In this document: positions 9,837 through 21,712 of the stretch, one piece after another | Layout of the letters: each line of letters opens with the position of its first letter | Position numbering within the stretch: position 1 is the first letter of the stretch | NCBI GenBank assembly: GCA_008477525.1 | Contig: SPDT01000005.1 | Coordinates: forward strand, 744,001 to 808,000 | Direction: 5' to 3' | Origin: Hypomyces perniciosus | Taxonomy: Eukaryota > Ascomycota > Sordariomycetes > Hypocreales > Hypocreaceae | Length of the DNA: 64,000 nucleotides | Translations under genes and position numbers: made by a program | Notes under the pieces: model-generated | Told to the model about the DNA's origin: nothing | The model's database searches: none | What the model saw: the letters and a program-made list of their open reading frames with translations, nothing else

Positions 9837-12662
9837 ATGGCGCAAAGCTTGTCATCCGATGTCGAGTCCGAAATGTCAAACTCCAGACATCCAACCACTG
9901 CTCCGAGCTCGCCGCCCTCGTTTGATGACAAGGACAATATGGATTTAGTTGATGATAATCTCATCAAAGAAGAAGAAAATGCTCGGAAAGCCAATGATAC
10001 TGCCGAGCAAAAGCGCCGTGCAGCCTTGCTGCGCAAGAAGAAAAAGAAGAAGCCCGGGACCAAGGCCGAAAGAGAGACCAAGGCGCGTGAACTGGACGAA
10101 TTGTTGATGAAGAGCGCTGCATTTAGCGACATCCTGACGAAGAAGACACAAGCGCTTGGCCGGGTCGGCAGCAGTCTCGATGGAAAGAAGCTTGGAGAAC
10201 ACGACCTGCAAATGGCCAAGCAGCCAAAGTGCATGGTTGGCGGTACTATGAGAGAATATCAGCTTGAAGGCCTCACCTGGATGTACGAGATTTGTTCTCA
10301 AGGAATGAGCGGGATCTTGGCTGATGAAATGGGTCTTGGTAAGCACATCATGTCAATGACTCCCATTTCAACACACACTGGCTGACCCCATGCAGGAAAG
10401 ACGATACAAACCATTTCATTAATAGCCCTTCTTCGGGAGCAGGAAGACTACCTGGGCCCACATCTTATTGTCGCGCCGTTGAGCACACTGTCGAACTGGA
10501 TTGATGAATTTCACAAGTGGGTGCCATCAATACCAATCGTCATGTATCACGGAAATAAGGACCAACGTGAGGAGATCTTCCGCAAAAAGATGATGGCTCA
10601 CCTCAAGGGTGGTCGCCCAAATGCAAAGTTCCCGGTTGTCTGCACATCATATGAAATGGTTTTGAACGACCAACACAACCTCTCCCGCATCAATTGGGAA
10701 TTCATCATAATCGTGGGTTATCAACCTGACAGCGAACAGCCGCCGAATATCTACTAACATCCCTTCCAAATAGGACGAGGGCCATCGTATGAAGAACGCT
10801 GATGCCAAGCTATTCCAACAGCTAAGACAGTTCTCCTCAGCTACTCGTTTGCTCATTACTGGCACACCACTGCAAAACAACCTGAAGGAGCTGTGGTCCT
10901 TACTTCACTTTCTGCTGCCCAACATCTTTACTGACTGGGACGCATTCGAAAGTTGGTTTGACTTTTCAGACCTGGAAGATGAAAAGGGCACGGAGGAGTT
11001 TATTGCCGACCAGATGAAGCAAGAATTGGTCAAGAAGATGCACCTGATTCTTCAACCCCTGCTCCTACGCCGAGTTAAGCAGGATGTGGCAGCGTATCTA
11101 CCCAAAAAACGAGAATACGTTCTTTTTGCTCCGATGACGAAAGAACAAACGGATCTCTACAACGCCATCTCCAACAAGAACATTGACACGAGGTCATACC
11201 TGGAAAATAAGGTCGTGGAAAAGCTCAACAGCATGACTGTCTCGCGAAAATCTAGCCGAAACTCTTCCCGCTCAACCAGTGCAGCTCCTACGTCGAGAGC
11301 CAGCGATGTCAAGGGCAATACGCTATCTCTCCCTGTTCGGGAGATTGCTAAGAGCAAGAAAGTCGAGAAGCCTTCTGCATCGCCAGCTCCAAATGCTTTC
11401 AGTATGATGATGGGCAAACGTGGCCCAGGGAGGCCGCCTAAGAACCCTAAACTGGAGCCTGTTACCACGCCTGTGAAGCAAACTGTAAAGCGCAAGAGTC
11501 CACCTACCTCCATCATGTCTGAGTCCAAGAGTACCAAGTCAAGCCGACAGTCAACGCCGCTGAGCACACGCGGCCGTGCACGCACTGGTCACACATATAA
11601 GGAGGCAGATTCAGATGAGGAGAATTTATCGGATGATGAATTCGAGGCCAAACTGGCCAGCGAGATGGTCAGAGAGGAAGCCGACGAGAGCACAGACGAA
11701 CCGAAGTCTGTGGAGGAAATGGAACGGGCGCAAACGCTTGATATTGCGAGTAAGTCTATTAATAACAGTCTGCCAATGAATGTGGATAAACTAATCCATT
11801 CGCAGAGAAGCAAATTGCTCGGAAAAGGCTGGGCAACCCTCTTGCACAGCTGCGGCTTGTCTGCAATAGTCCGCACAATTTCTATAACCCTTGGCCTACC
11901 GCTACAGACATCCCTGTCGACGAGTCCATCGTTACATCTTCAGGGAAGATGCTGCTCTTAGATCGACTGCTGAGACGACTGTTCAACGATGGCCACAAGG
12001 TGTTGATCTTTTCTCAATTCAAAACCCAGCTTGACATCCTCGAAGACTACTGTGCAGAACTTCGTGGCTGGAACGTTTGCCGTATTGACGGTAGCGTCTC
12101 CCAGTCTGATCGGCGGGAAAGCATTCATCTTTTTAACACGAATCCCGACTACAAGATCTTCTTGCTATCTACCCGTGCAGGAGGTCAAGGTATCAACCTC
12201 GCCTCCGCCGACACTGTCATCTTATTCGACAGCGACTTCAACCCGCAGCAAGATTTACAAGCACAAGACCGATGTCACCGTATCGGGCAAACACGCCCCG
12301 TCATTGTGTACCGCCTCGCCACCAAAGACACCGTCGAGGAATCCCTTCTCCTTTCCGCCGACGCCAAGCGCCGTCTCGAGAAGCTCGTCATCCGCAAAGG
12401 CGGCTTCAGAACGATGGGGCAGAAGATGGGAGAGAAGGCAGAGGATCTTGATGCCGAGACTTTGAGGACGTTGTTGCTCAAAGATGGGCAAGTGTATGAG
12501 GCATCCGGTGGGGATGATGTTCTCAGCGAGCAGGATCTGGATACGCTGTGTGACCGGAGTGAGGAGGCGTTTGCAAAGGCCGCCAGGGGTGATGGCGATG
12601 CAGATGCATTCAGGGTGGTTGAAACGGCAGCGGATTCCATCAAGATGGCTAGGAAAGGGTAA
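9837..12662 (+). CDS. SNF2-family chromatin remodeller, LSH/HELLS/Irc5 type
   Basis: ATP-dependent DNA translocase of the LSH/DDM1/Irc5 subfamily (Neurospora MUS-30 and 'PasG' proteins belong here), acting in the nucleus in genome stability and heterochromatin. Four exons: 9837-10338, 10396-10712, 10774-11749, 11806-12662; 883 residues. Splicing restores Walker A at the first junction (DEMGLGKTIQT) and the DEGH box at the second ([12 protein letters not shown]). The C-terminal helicase lobe has [39 protein letters not shown] and the [12 protein letters not shown] motif. Between the lobes lies a basic, Ser-rich insertion with an AT-hook, [12 protein letters not shown], near residue 487. The N-terminus has a run of Lys (RKKKKKKPG) that could be a nuclear signal. 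Subfamily assignment rests on overall pattern; a related SNF2 subfamily is possible but less likely. Confidence 0.9.
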
Positions 12663-13078
12663 ATATTACGAAGGGGGGATATGCGAGGAAGGGAATCAAG
12701 ATGCAATGTTGCTTCGAGGCTGTTTAGTATATGGAACATCAGGGGCCGTAGAGACAAATGTCCTTGACAGGTGGGTGTATTACGAGCTCTATTTGCATGA
12801 TGATAGTTTAGACATAAGTAGCTTACATGTATATCAATAGACTGGCTTGTTAGACGTTTACACAAAGAAATAGGTCAAACAAAGTAAAAGCAAAATCCGA
12901 TGGTCAGATTCTAACTACGGGAAAAAACAAAGCGAATATTCAATCTGTCATCATCATTCATACGTTTACCTATAAGACTCCTAATCCATAAGAGAAGTAG
13001 TATCAAGTCCCAAGAAACACCGACACGCCTAAACCCCCTGATCCCAGACAAAAAGGGCACTCGAGCATTCCTGTTTCA
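12663..13078. other. convergent 3' region, nothing recognised
   Basis: AT-rich untranslated ends of two convergent genes. No repeat or RNA gene was recognised. Confidence 0.5.
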
Positions 13079-16000
13079 TCAATTCAGTTCCGTCACATAA
13101 CCAATCTGCCTCCTCGGATCCCCCGGTGCCATCGGCGCCATCGGTGCGTCTCCCAGTCTTTTCGCCAACTTCTCCTGACTCTCGACCAGCCTCCTCTGCG
13201 CCTCCAGTCGTTTCTGTATACGCTGCTCCGCGGCGATATCCAAGCGCTCCAATTCCTCCCTCTCGCTCATGCGCATCTCAATAAGCGCGCGCGCATTGCC
13301 CGCACGCTCTATGTTCAATTTATTCTCCCACTCCAACGCCTTTTGTTGTCTCGACTCCTCAGCTTCCAGTTCCGTCGCTGCTATGGCCCTTGTCCGACTC
13401 AACGTCGCCTCCGTTAAAGAGCGCTGCTCCGAAAGACGTCGTTGTAAAGCTTGATTGGTAAGTGTCTCCTCTAGTTGCGCCCTGGTTCGTATGGCAGCAA
13501 TGTCTTCCGCGTGAAGTTTCCTGCGACGAGCGTCTTCCATTTCTACCCTTTGGACTTGGATTTGTTGCTCCACGAAGGCGATTTCGCGCTTGCGGGCCAG
13601 TGCGATGGCGAAATCTTGGGATTCTTCTGCGAGACGCTCGGAGCGGGCTTTGCGGACTCGTTCTTGGGTTTCTATATCCTCTGGGAGACCGACTGAGTCG
13701 TTGGGCTGGGGGCCTTCTTTGGCATAATAGATATCCGAGGCGCGACTGGCGCGGAGGACGGAGAGGATTTGCTCCTTGATATCAGATGGTGGCAAGACTT
13801 TGATGACGTACATAGTAGGAGAGTATACATGTGATTCGTCTGTGTAGTGGTTGAACGACTTGTTTATATGCTTCCACATACCGCTCTTGAGCAATGCGCG
13901 GGTCGTCGCAACGGGGTCCACAGCGTCGAGACAAAGGTGTAGGATGGATTTGCCATTCGATTTTATGGACAGGTCGGATCCAGAATCCACCAGGAAAGAC
14001 ATGACTTTCTGCATCTTGCGCTCTCGCTCGGGAGTCATCTCCCCGACGTCGGATCCATGCAAGCAGACTTCTCCAAGAGCGCTACGGCCATCATGAAGAG
14101 GACTAGGGAAATCAGGGTCGTGGCCTGCCTGCATGAGAACTGTAACTGCCGGAAGGTTAAGATCCCTGGTAGCATTATGCAGCGAGCCGTCATCTTTAGA
14201 GGGCTCAGCGGCAAGAAGGCTAGACATGATTTGAATAGCAACGTCGCCACCAAGGTGGGTGACCATGGCCATGGGTGTTCGACCAAGGAAGTCCATGGAA
14301 TCTACATCGGCACCTTCGAGCAACAGCATTTTAACAACATCAGGTCGACGCTCTCGGACAGCGAGCATTAGAGGGGTAGTCCCCGATGACCGTGTTTCAA
14401 CGTTGACTTTGGCTGCATTGAACATTAGCATGGGTTAAACAGAGTATCTGTGGATCACTTACCCCCTCGCTCGAGCAGTATCTGAATCAGAGCAGTACTG
14501 ACTCGTTTTTGCGGTTGCGCAATCGCCCATGTGAGAAGCGTCATCTCCTCTTCGTCCTCTATTTCTGTGTGAATCCGATACGACGTTGCTTGATCGTGAT
14601 AATACCCCGCATCGAGGAGCGTCGTCAAGATTGTAGATGATCGTGGATACTGTGATATAGCCCGAACGAGCACCGGCTCAGAACCTGGACGGCTAGCCAT
14701 GACATCGATCCGGACATCCCCTTCGTGATACTCAGAGAACAGTTGAAACAATTCCAGGACCTCTTCTTGGGTAAGCGCTGTATCGAATATTGAGTGGAAT
14801 GCAAATGTCAGTGTTTCCGTTGAGGGATGACAGGCAAGAAGCTTGCGGGTCCAATCGACATTTGCCTTGGACGCAGCCAGTCGCAAAGGCTCTCCATTCT
14901 GAGAATTAACATCCGGGCCATGAGCTGTGAGGAGATCGACAAATAAATCAGTGAGCCCCATTGTTTCAGGAGTAGCCTTCGCCATGACTTGAACGAGCGC
15001 TTCACTCAGTGCATCTCCCTTTGCCCCCTTCTCCAGGAGCATATGTGCCGTTTCCCACCCAGATTCAGTGAACCAGTTATCAAAGGCTTCAGCCTTGAAC
15101 GCCTTATTGAAAGCCCAGTTTATATCTTTTTGTGGTATTTCCATACCCAAGAAGAGGGCCAGCGATGATGATGCTGCATTTTGCGCGGCATCCACCAAAG
15201 TCTTGCATCCGTTTGTTAAGGGGGAAGCCCCATATTCGAGCAGGAGCTTCACCAGTCGCTCTTCTGGCTCTTCTTCATTTACGGCTTCATTCAACGAAAT
15301 GTGCAAGTCCTCAGCGACTGGTAAACCAGCTTTCATGAAGTCGCTGATGATGCGAAATCGAGTGTCACGATTTAGGTTCCAGGATGCCTTTAGAGCTCGT
15401 ACGAGCGTCGGGGGCGAGACCTTTTTCTGGTACAAGTCAGCCTCACGAAACTGGTAAATTACTTCATGGTTATGGAAATGCCACATACTTGACTGTTACC
15501 CTCGTCCCAAAGACCTAGCAAGAGCTCAAGACTGTCAATGAAGGCACTTCTTGTGGCTGCTACGACAGCCCCTCCATTGTTGTAGTTCGGGTCCGCTCCA
15601 GCAGCAAGGAGCACCCGCAGAACTCCCTGGCCATCCTCGCCATATCTTGCTGCTGATTCAAGCTGTGCATCAACAAGATCTCCCCTGACACCCTTCCTCA
15701 ACAGCTGTTCGAATATCATGGCTCGCTTGTTCAGATCTCGGACTTCTGTGGCGGTTTGGAATCCTTTTTCCAGGGTTGTCATCTTCACCGCGATATCCGT
15801 TTTCAGTAGCACTTTCAAGACTTCAACCGATCCCCCACGACACGCTTCAATAATAGCTTGGCCGTTGTTAGTCGAAATGCTGGCACCGTGTGCCATAAGG
15901 ATATCTCCGAGTTGAACATCGCCATCACGAGCGGCCACAAGCAATGCATTCGACGTCACGACTGGGGAGATGCCGTAAGTTAGGAGACGCTGGCACAATG

Positions 16001-18743
16001 CAGTTCTAATAGCACAGTTCTTGATATCCATAGCCCGTGTCAACGCTGAATTGCGGGTATCAGCTGAGTGCTTAGTTTTGGCCAACAGAATGTCGGTGAT
16101 TTCTCCAGACTCCTTAGACACGGCAAGTGAAAGAGCCTCTCCATCAGAAGTGTCAGCCTTGCTGGCCAGTGCACTGAGCAATGATAGGTCTTCCGGATAC
16201 GTTCCAATGGCATGAATGAGAGCTCGATTGACTTCCTGCGGCGATGCGCCGGCCTCTACCAGCTTTTTTGTTAATGTCAGTCGATCCATAAGGTCCACTA
16301 TCCGGAGTGCATGAGGCAGAGCAAAGTTCAACGATGCTTGATTAGGGCGGCATGGTGACGCAAATAATATGTCGACGATTTGGATATTGCCTGGGATCAC
16401 TGCATGGCACAGCGCAGCGGCTTTGCCGGCATTCGGATCAGCTCCTGACTGCAATAACAATTCAAGTGTAGAAAGAGACGGTCGTTGCATGATGTCTCGT
16501 AGAACAGACTGCACCTCGTGGGAGAGAAAGTCGTTGAGGTCTTCCTTTTTTCCTGACTTGGCCAGCATCACCCTGAGTTTCCAAGTCTTGGTCTCGGTCG
16601 ATGGCAATGGCTTAAGATCGTGTAATCCTCCCGTGATGGTCTTAGCCGTCGGTTTTCCAAAACCAAGCACTAACTCCAGGACTTTAGGATCTGGGTTGAT
16701 CACAGCCTGCTTCATTACGGCACCATCCAAAGCATTGACATCAGCATTGCCTTGCTGCAGTAAGAGTCGCAGTAAGGACATATCAACTGGTTTCTCAGAT
16801 AATGTCTCTAGTAAGGCCGCCCCTATTTCGGCGACACCAATGGCGGCTCCTGCTTGAATTAGCATAGTCATCATTTCGTATCTTGCACGATGGTCGGTGA
16901 CTCGCATCACGTCATGTATTCGAGCTGCGGCTGTTTGTGGAGATGCCTTCTGAAGCAGGGTAGCAAGTAAACCAACATCCTTTTGGCGTATCAGAGCGCC
17001 CAATCCAGCACCTTGGTTGAAGTTAACATCGGCATTGTGCTGGAGAAGAAGTGTGATGAGAGCACTATCTCGTTGAGGGGCATCTTCATTGATGGCGTCC
17101 TGCAGAGCTGCATGCAAGCATGGGCCTGGCAACGATCGCTTCAGAAATAGTTCAGTCACCTGGTAGCGATGTGCCGTCGATAAGTTTCTGGTAAGTGGGA
17201 AGACAGCCGTCAGTGTCTCTGGCGACGGCCGTCCAGCCAGGATCTCTTGTGTCACTGAGATATCTGAGCGCAAGACAGCGACGCGAAGAGCCTCTCCGCT
17301 TTTGTAATCCACAGATGCCACTGCATGGCGACCATTGTTTCGAGACCTTTGGCCATTGGGAGTGCCATTCGTAGTAGCTCCTTGTGGTGACGGAAAGTAA
17401 GGGTTAAGAAGCAGCTCCACAGAGTTGATGTCGCCAGCGCCAGCCGCATCAATGAGGCCCTCATCAAGCGCATTGCCATTGGCACCTTTTCTGAGTAAAG
17501 CATTGAGTAAAATGTGACGAGCCTCAAATGTGGCTTGCTTGGGAATGCACGGGACACAACCCGATGCGAGAACGGGACTAAGTGCTGATCTTTCGTTGAG
17601 TAATGAGTTCACCAACTCCAATTGTCCCTTCGTGATAGCACCCTTCAACACAGCAGCGCCGTTGTGCTCGATAGAGGCACCATATTTGGCTAATAGGTTT
17701 GCCATGTCGTAAAATTGATATTCGCAGGATTGCTCGAGGGCTTGGGAAACGAAATCGCCTCCGGTGCCAGCACAAAGAAGAAGCTCTGCGAGCTCGATTT
17801 TCGTAGCCGGATTCAGGGATGTATGATTGAAAACCAGACTGAAAGCATCATCAAGGCCAGGCCGTTTGGGTGGTAGATTTCCCATCACAATTGCCACGGC
17901 AATGTCTCGCCGTCCCATACCCACGGCTATCCTAAGTGCCTCCGCTTGGTTGTGATTCCCATCTGCTGTTGAGCGGCTGAGATATAAGACCGTCTGCAGG
18001 TTGCCGGCCCTTGCTGCATCACACATGGACTCTGATACCAAGAGCGACGGGGGCCGTCCCTCTGACTGGAGAATAAGGCTGATCATGTCCGACAGTCCGT
18101 CAACAGAGCAGGCATGGCGAAAGGCGGTTTGTCCCTCCGTAAAGCGCACTGTACTGGCCCCGTACATCAACAAATTCCTGACGATTTGCATATTACCATT
18201 TCTAATGGCCACGGGAAGAGAGGCATCGAGGGCAAGAGAGTCCGCATAAGGGAGCAGGAGTCGAACCATATCCAGTTGATTCCTTTCCACAGCAGCTCCA
18301 AGAAGTTGAGACCGGTCGACAAGGCCCTCCAGATTACGTCTCCTACTGAGAATACCACTTTTCTGTTGCTGCATGCCAGCTAGATCAACACCAGCTGCGA
18401 CTAGTTTCGAGAGGAGAGCCTCCGCCACACCAGGCCGTCCGCTATTGGCGATCCATGAGCCCAGGACTTCCAGAACATCGCGAGTATCCCAGTTCTTGCT
18501 GCCCTTTTTCAGATTGCTGGAAGAAAAGGCCCTGCTCAAGCCGCTCTTGGGCCGAGACTTGGTCGCATCAGCGGCTCGCCTTTGTAAGAGATCCTCCGCG
18601 ACTTGATCATCAGCAGGAGTCCGAAAAGAGGGAGGCTGCGAGGGTCGTGATAGCGGCTGCGGTACTGGAGGAAGAACGATGCCCCATTCTTGGGATAGCT
18701 GGAGGATGCGCCGTTGGCGGTCGTTGGGGGTGAAGGGAGGCAT
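13079..18743 (-). CDS. giant ankyrin-like super-repeat protein with C-terminal coiled coil
   Basis: Function unknown. Three exons, reading down the minus strand: 18743-15489, 15426-14463, 14412-13079; 1850 residues. Intron 1 is placed at 15427-15488 (GTATGT, branch GCTGAC); a nearer acceptor would leave an improbable 38-nt intron. The first ATG of the frame is 18743 (MPPFTPNDRQRRIL). Residues 1-100 are low-complexity and basic. From about 130 to 1400 the protein is a long solenoid of diverged ankyrin-like hairpins, arranged as a ~95-100-residue super-repeat whose units open with ADVNFNQG, ADVNALDG, ADPNAGKA, ADTSDGEA, ASISTNNG, ADPNYNNG. Canonical ankyrin repeats appear only in exon 3 (TPLMLAVRERRPDVVKMLL). 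The last ~200 residues are charged and heptad-like, a probable coiled coil. No NACHT, kinase or enzyme domain, signal peptide or membrane segment is visible. A cytosolic scaffold is plausible. Confidence 0.85.
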
Positions 18744-19416
18744 GATGCTCAATACGGAGACTGTGAGATCAACATTGGCAGAGCATCTGGAGTTTGGAGT
18801 TGAGTCGTTGAGGTGCGAAAAGGGATGAGCAGCAATCGGTGAGACTATAGCGATTCACGGGCTCCTGGTTCAATTATTCTTCAGACGATTAAATAGAACA
18901 AGAAGGATGATAAAATAGCTGGAGCGGTCATGGTCAATTCATCATGGTGACACAGCCTCATCGACTGTATACATATGTGGGGGGGCTGAAGGCTGACAAT
19001 GGAGGTGAAGGTGAGAAGTGACAATGCGAGCCACGTACTCCGTACACGCACCCCCTTCGTATTCCATTCAGGGATTGTGCTCCTTACAAAGTACTCCGCA
19101 GTGCTCTCTTCGCATTTTCCTCTTTTCAGCACTAATTTTTCCAATCCAATCCAATCCAGCTCAATTGATTAGATACTAATTGCAAGTTATTTACCAATGT
19201 GTCCGGATTGCCTAGGCATTCAAGCCATTGATGAATTGAAGATTCCATGGATTGATTGATCAAGCTCTAATACCCAAAGTTAACAGGTCCGGGGCGCTAA
19301 CGCAGCACTGTATTTTTGTTTTATTAGTGTCCTGTACTCCGTAGGTCGCATATTATCGCCCGAATGCAACCCGCTTAGGCCAGCCTTGGCGCCTACCTAC
19401 AGCACAGTACGGGCTA
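18744..19416. promoter_or_regulatory. upstream region of the ankyrin gene
   Basis: Holds the promoter of the minus-strand ankyrin gene. At 19138-19157 there is a (CCAAT)x3 run, which could serve CCAAT-binding factors. The octamer ACTCCGTA occurs twice (about 19037 and 19336). No gene is seen. Confidence 0.4.
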
Positions 19417-19424
19417 TTTTTGTA

Positions 19425-19807
19425 GGGATTGGCTAAATTACACCCCAACTTGGCTATTCTACACCCCAAAGATACTTGCCATTTATATGCAAAACGCACA
19501 GAAATGCAATGTACCTCCTGCACGACGTACCACTAGGTGAGGTGCATGTAACTCATTAACTTTCGCAACTTCGCAAGTTCACTTAAATTAATTTCTATTA
19601 AATCCATTATCGCAAGTCAGTGGTATAAATCTTCAACATTAAAAATAAAAATAAAAGGAATTACATATAGCAATAACCTTTTAAGCCGTATTATTTCTTA
19701 AATATTAAATACTATATAGAGTATATCCTGCTGTTGTCCTTTGCGATAGTGGGCCGTCATATTTGGGTTGTAGCATAGTCAAACTGGGGTGTGGAATAGT
19801 CAATCCC
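19425..19807. mobile_element. 383-bp MITE-like element with 8-bp target duplication
   Basis: Both ends match as inverted repeats: GGGATTGGCTA at the left, GGGATTGACTA on the opposite strand at the right, and similarity continues for about 45-55 bases inward. Each arm holds two direct copies of a ~18-bp word at a 21-bp period (left 19431-19448 and 19452-19469, GGCTAnnnTACACCCCAA; right 19763-19780 and 19784-19801). The octamer TTTTTGTA flanks the element perfectly on both sides (19417-19424 and 19808-19815). An 8-bp duplication fits hAT or some Mutator-like elements. The interior is AT-rich with no ORF, so the copy is non-autonomous. Its AT content may reflect repeat-induced point mutation; that is inference. 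Confidence 0.8.
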
Positions 19808-19911
19808 TTTTTGTAACTTCAAGTTTCTGTTAACATTAGCTTTGGTGACTGGTCTATTCCTCAGCCAGCCAGCAGAAAAGCTACCTATACTATAAGAACA
19901 GCCCTAAAGGG

Positions 19912-20115
19912 CAAGCGGGTGACGAAAAAAAGAGGGACCGCAAACATATACTATATTATTAGCCAGTACTCCGTAACTCCAATTGCTTTACATTACCCTG
20001 GTTGCAATAGATTACTACCATTACGATAAATAGCTCCTTCCCCTAATGCTCTGTCAGTTAACTGTCTGATGAGATGTGTATCTTTTGCGGTCCCTCTTTT
20101 TTTGTTGCCCGCTTG
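19912..20115. mobile_element. 204-bp inverted-repeat element (second MITE-like unit)
   Basis: The left arm 19912-19944 starts CAAGCGGGTGACG, then an A-run, then AGAGGGACCGCAAA. It matches the right arm 20084-20115 on the opposite strand (CAAGCGGGCAAC, A-run, AGAGGGACCGCAAA) with only a few differences over ~33 bases. The spacer has no ORF. AGGG occurs immediately outside both ends, but four bases are too few to prove a target duplication. It lies 100 bp from the first element and does not share its ends. Confidence 0.65.
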
Positions 20116-20454
20116 AGGGGCAGCAGTCGCGCGCTTTAATCTAGAAACTTTCATTCTCTTAAGTTTTTATCATTTAAGTTATAATACTTGAAATCTAAAA
20201 TTCTTGAAAAGCTGCAAAAAGAAAAAAAAAAGGGGGAGGGGGGAACTATTAAAGCCTCGTTGGCCCCCGGAATGCTGTGGTGCAAAAACATTGTTCTTCC
20301 TCATCTTTCTACCTAAAGAATTCACGAATCACGATCAACCCACTATCACAGTCAGTTATTAAAGCTTTTTTACCATAGCCAGTACATACAGACAAGGGCC
20401 AGGCAGCAGTCGATTGCAATACCATAACCAGAGACTCGCTGCCCTGGCAACTAC

Positions 20455-21383
20455 TTGCCTATAGAGATTCGGCTTATGATCTTGAGCATTCCTACACAGG
20501 AAAAGTGTGGTCTTGGCTCTTATGCCGCAGTGTATAAAGAATGGCAGTCATTTGTGGAGGAGAAGAGTTTCTATCGACTAAAGCTGCGAGCATCATGTCT
20601 AGATGATTGTGAACGTGGTCATTGCTAGAGAGCATTAAGACCTAAACACACATACTAGGCAGAAAGTCTTAGGTTGCTGACACTTGGACTTTAGAATATG
20701 CATTCATTATCGAGGGAAGCCTTCCAAGACAGCTCAAGAGATTATCGCTATTCGATGACTTTAATGAGGACCATTATGAAATCCTCCGAAGAGATCCATT
20801 TGATGAAATAATTCCTGGTAAGGTTGCCGATCCTATAGTTGGCGCGGCCCTTGCCAAGAGAAGTCTGGACCTCGAACAAATTTACGTCTCATTTATGGTC
20901 GATGCTCGGCATTTCTTCTGCAAACTCCAACCCCAATGGACTTGGAACAATCTGCAGTCCTTGGCGCTGACATCAGGATTACTAGCTCCTACAGCTGATC
21001 AAGGGAAAATTACTGATCTGCTACAAAATGCCGCGGGAGCTGCACTCCACATGCCCAAGCTACATAATATGACACTCTGGAACGGTGGAAACGGGGAAGC
21101 CTGCGCTTTCATATATTATAGGGGAAATTACTGCCCTTCGATCATATGGCGTAGGACATGGGACCTAGAGCTCCCATATACCCTGATCCAAGCGTGGGAA
21201 AACGTTGTGTCCGCATTTACTCCATCTAAAATTTACGTTGTAAACCAACGGCTGTCCTGCGATATCATCACTTCTTATGGCGATGCTATATACCACTTGG
21301 AATTGCCCTATGGGGTGATATATTCTGTATCTCTGTGGCAGATACGAATGGAGGCAAATCTTTCGAGAGTGGTATGGCTGTGA
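20455..21383 (+). pseudogene. broken F-box / DUF6546-type gene
   Basis: Two pieces of one protein family lie in order but are not joined. Piece A (20455-20628, 57 residues) reads LPIEIRLMIL... and ...EWQSFVEEKSFYRLKLRAS, the F-box-like N-terminus usual in front of DUF6546, and ends at TAG. Piece B (open from 20673, to 21383) carries LEYAFIIEGSLPRQLKRLSL, the central ...IYVSFMVDARHFF and the C-terminal half (WTWNNLQSLALTS, ATG at 20895, to MEANLSRVVWL). About 200 residues expected between A and B are missing. Piece A has no in-frame ATG nearby: a stop lies just upstream, and a likely frame-shifting insertion sits at GACTCGCTGCC. Family function is unknown. Piece B alone might be expressed as a 162-residue remnant, but a decayed gene is more likely. 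Confidence 0.65.
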
Positions 21384-21712
21384 AGGTTATCGAGGACAGG
21401 TTGTGGTAGGGGTGATAAGGAAGGGGTTGATGACAGGTAAAGAGACGACAAGCCCTCCATACCTGGTATCGGATGCGAGCTAGGAACCGATACGCGGTCG
21501 TGGAAGGATGATGTCCCTACTTATCTAGAGCAGCTTTAAAGCTCGTGTAGCTCTTATTTATTTACGCCTTTGCTATGACACTCACAACCTCGACAACTAT
21601 CTGCTTTACATTCTTATATCCATCGCACCCCGTCCCTCCTAACTGCCTCCCTTCTCAACTAACTGAACCTTTTTCTTTTTATATTCTCAAAGACTGTCAA
21701 AGATCGCCATCC
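21384..21712. other. intergenic, pyrimidine-rich
   Basis: Spacer between the F-box relic and the 3' end of the NACHT gene. The right half is strongly C/T-rich on the plus strand. It has the feel of a degenerate repeat, but no paired ends or target duplication were found. Confidence 0.4.

Noticed and set aside
15451..15488. 38-nt version of intron 1 in the giant ankyrin gene
   Set aside because: It is shorter than typical fungal introns. The 62-nt alternative has a GCTGAC branch site and keeps the same frame.
21379..21640. Possible solo LTR after the F-box relic (starts TGTGAAGG, pyrimidine-rich end)
   Set aside because: No matching terminal inverted dinucleotides with a 4-6-bp target duplication could be found.
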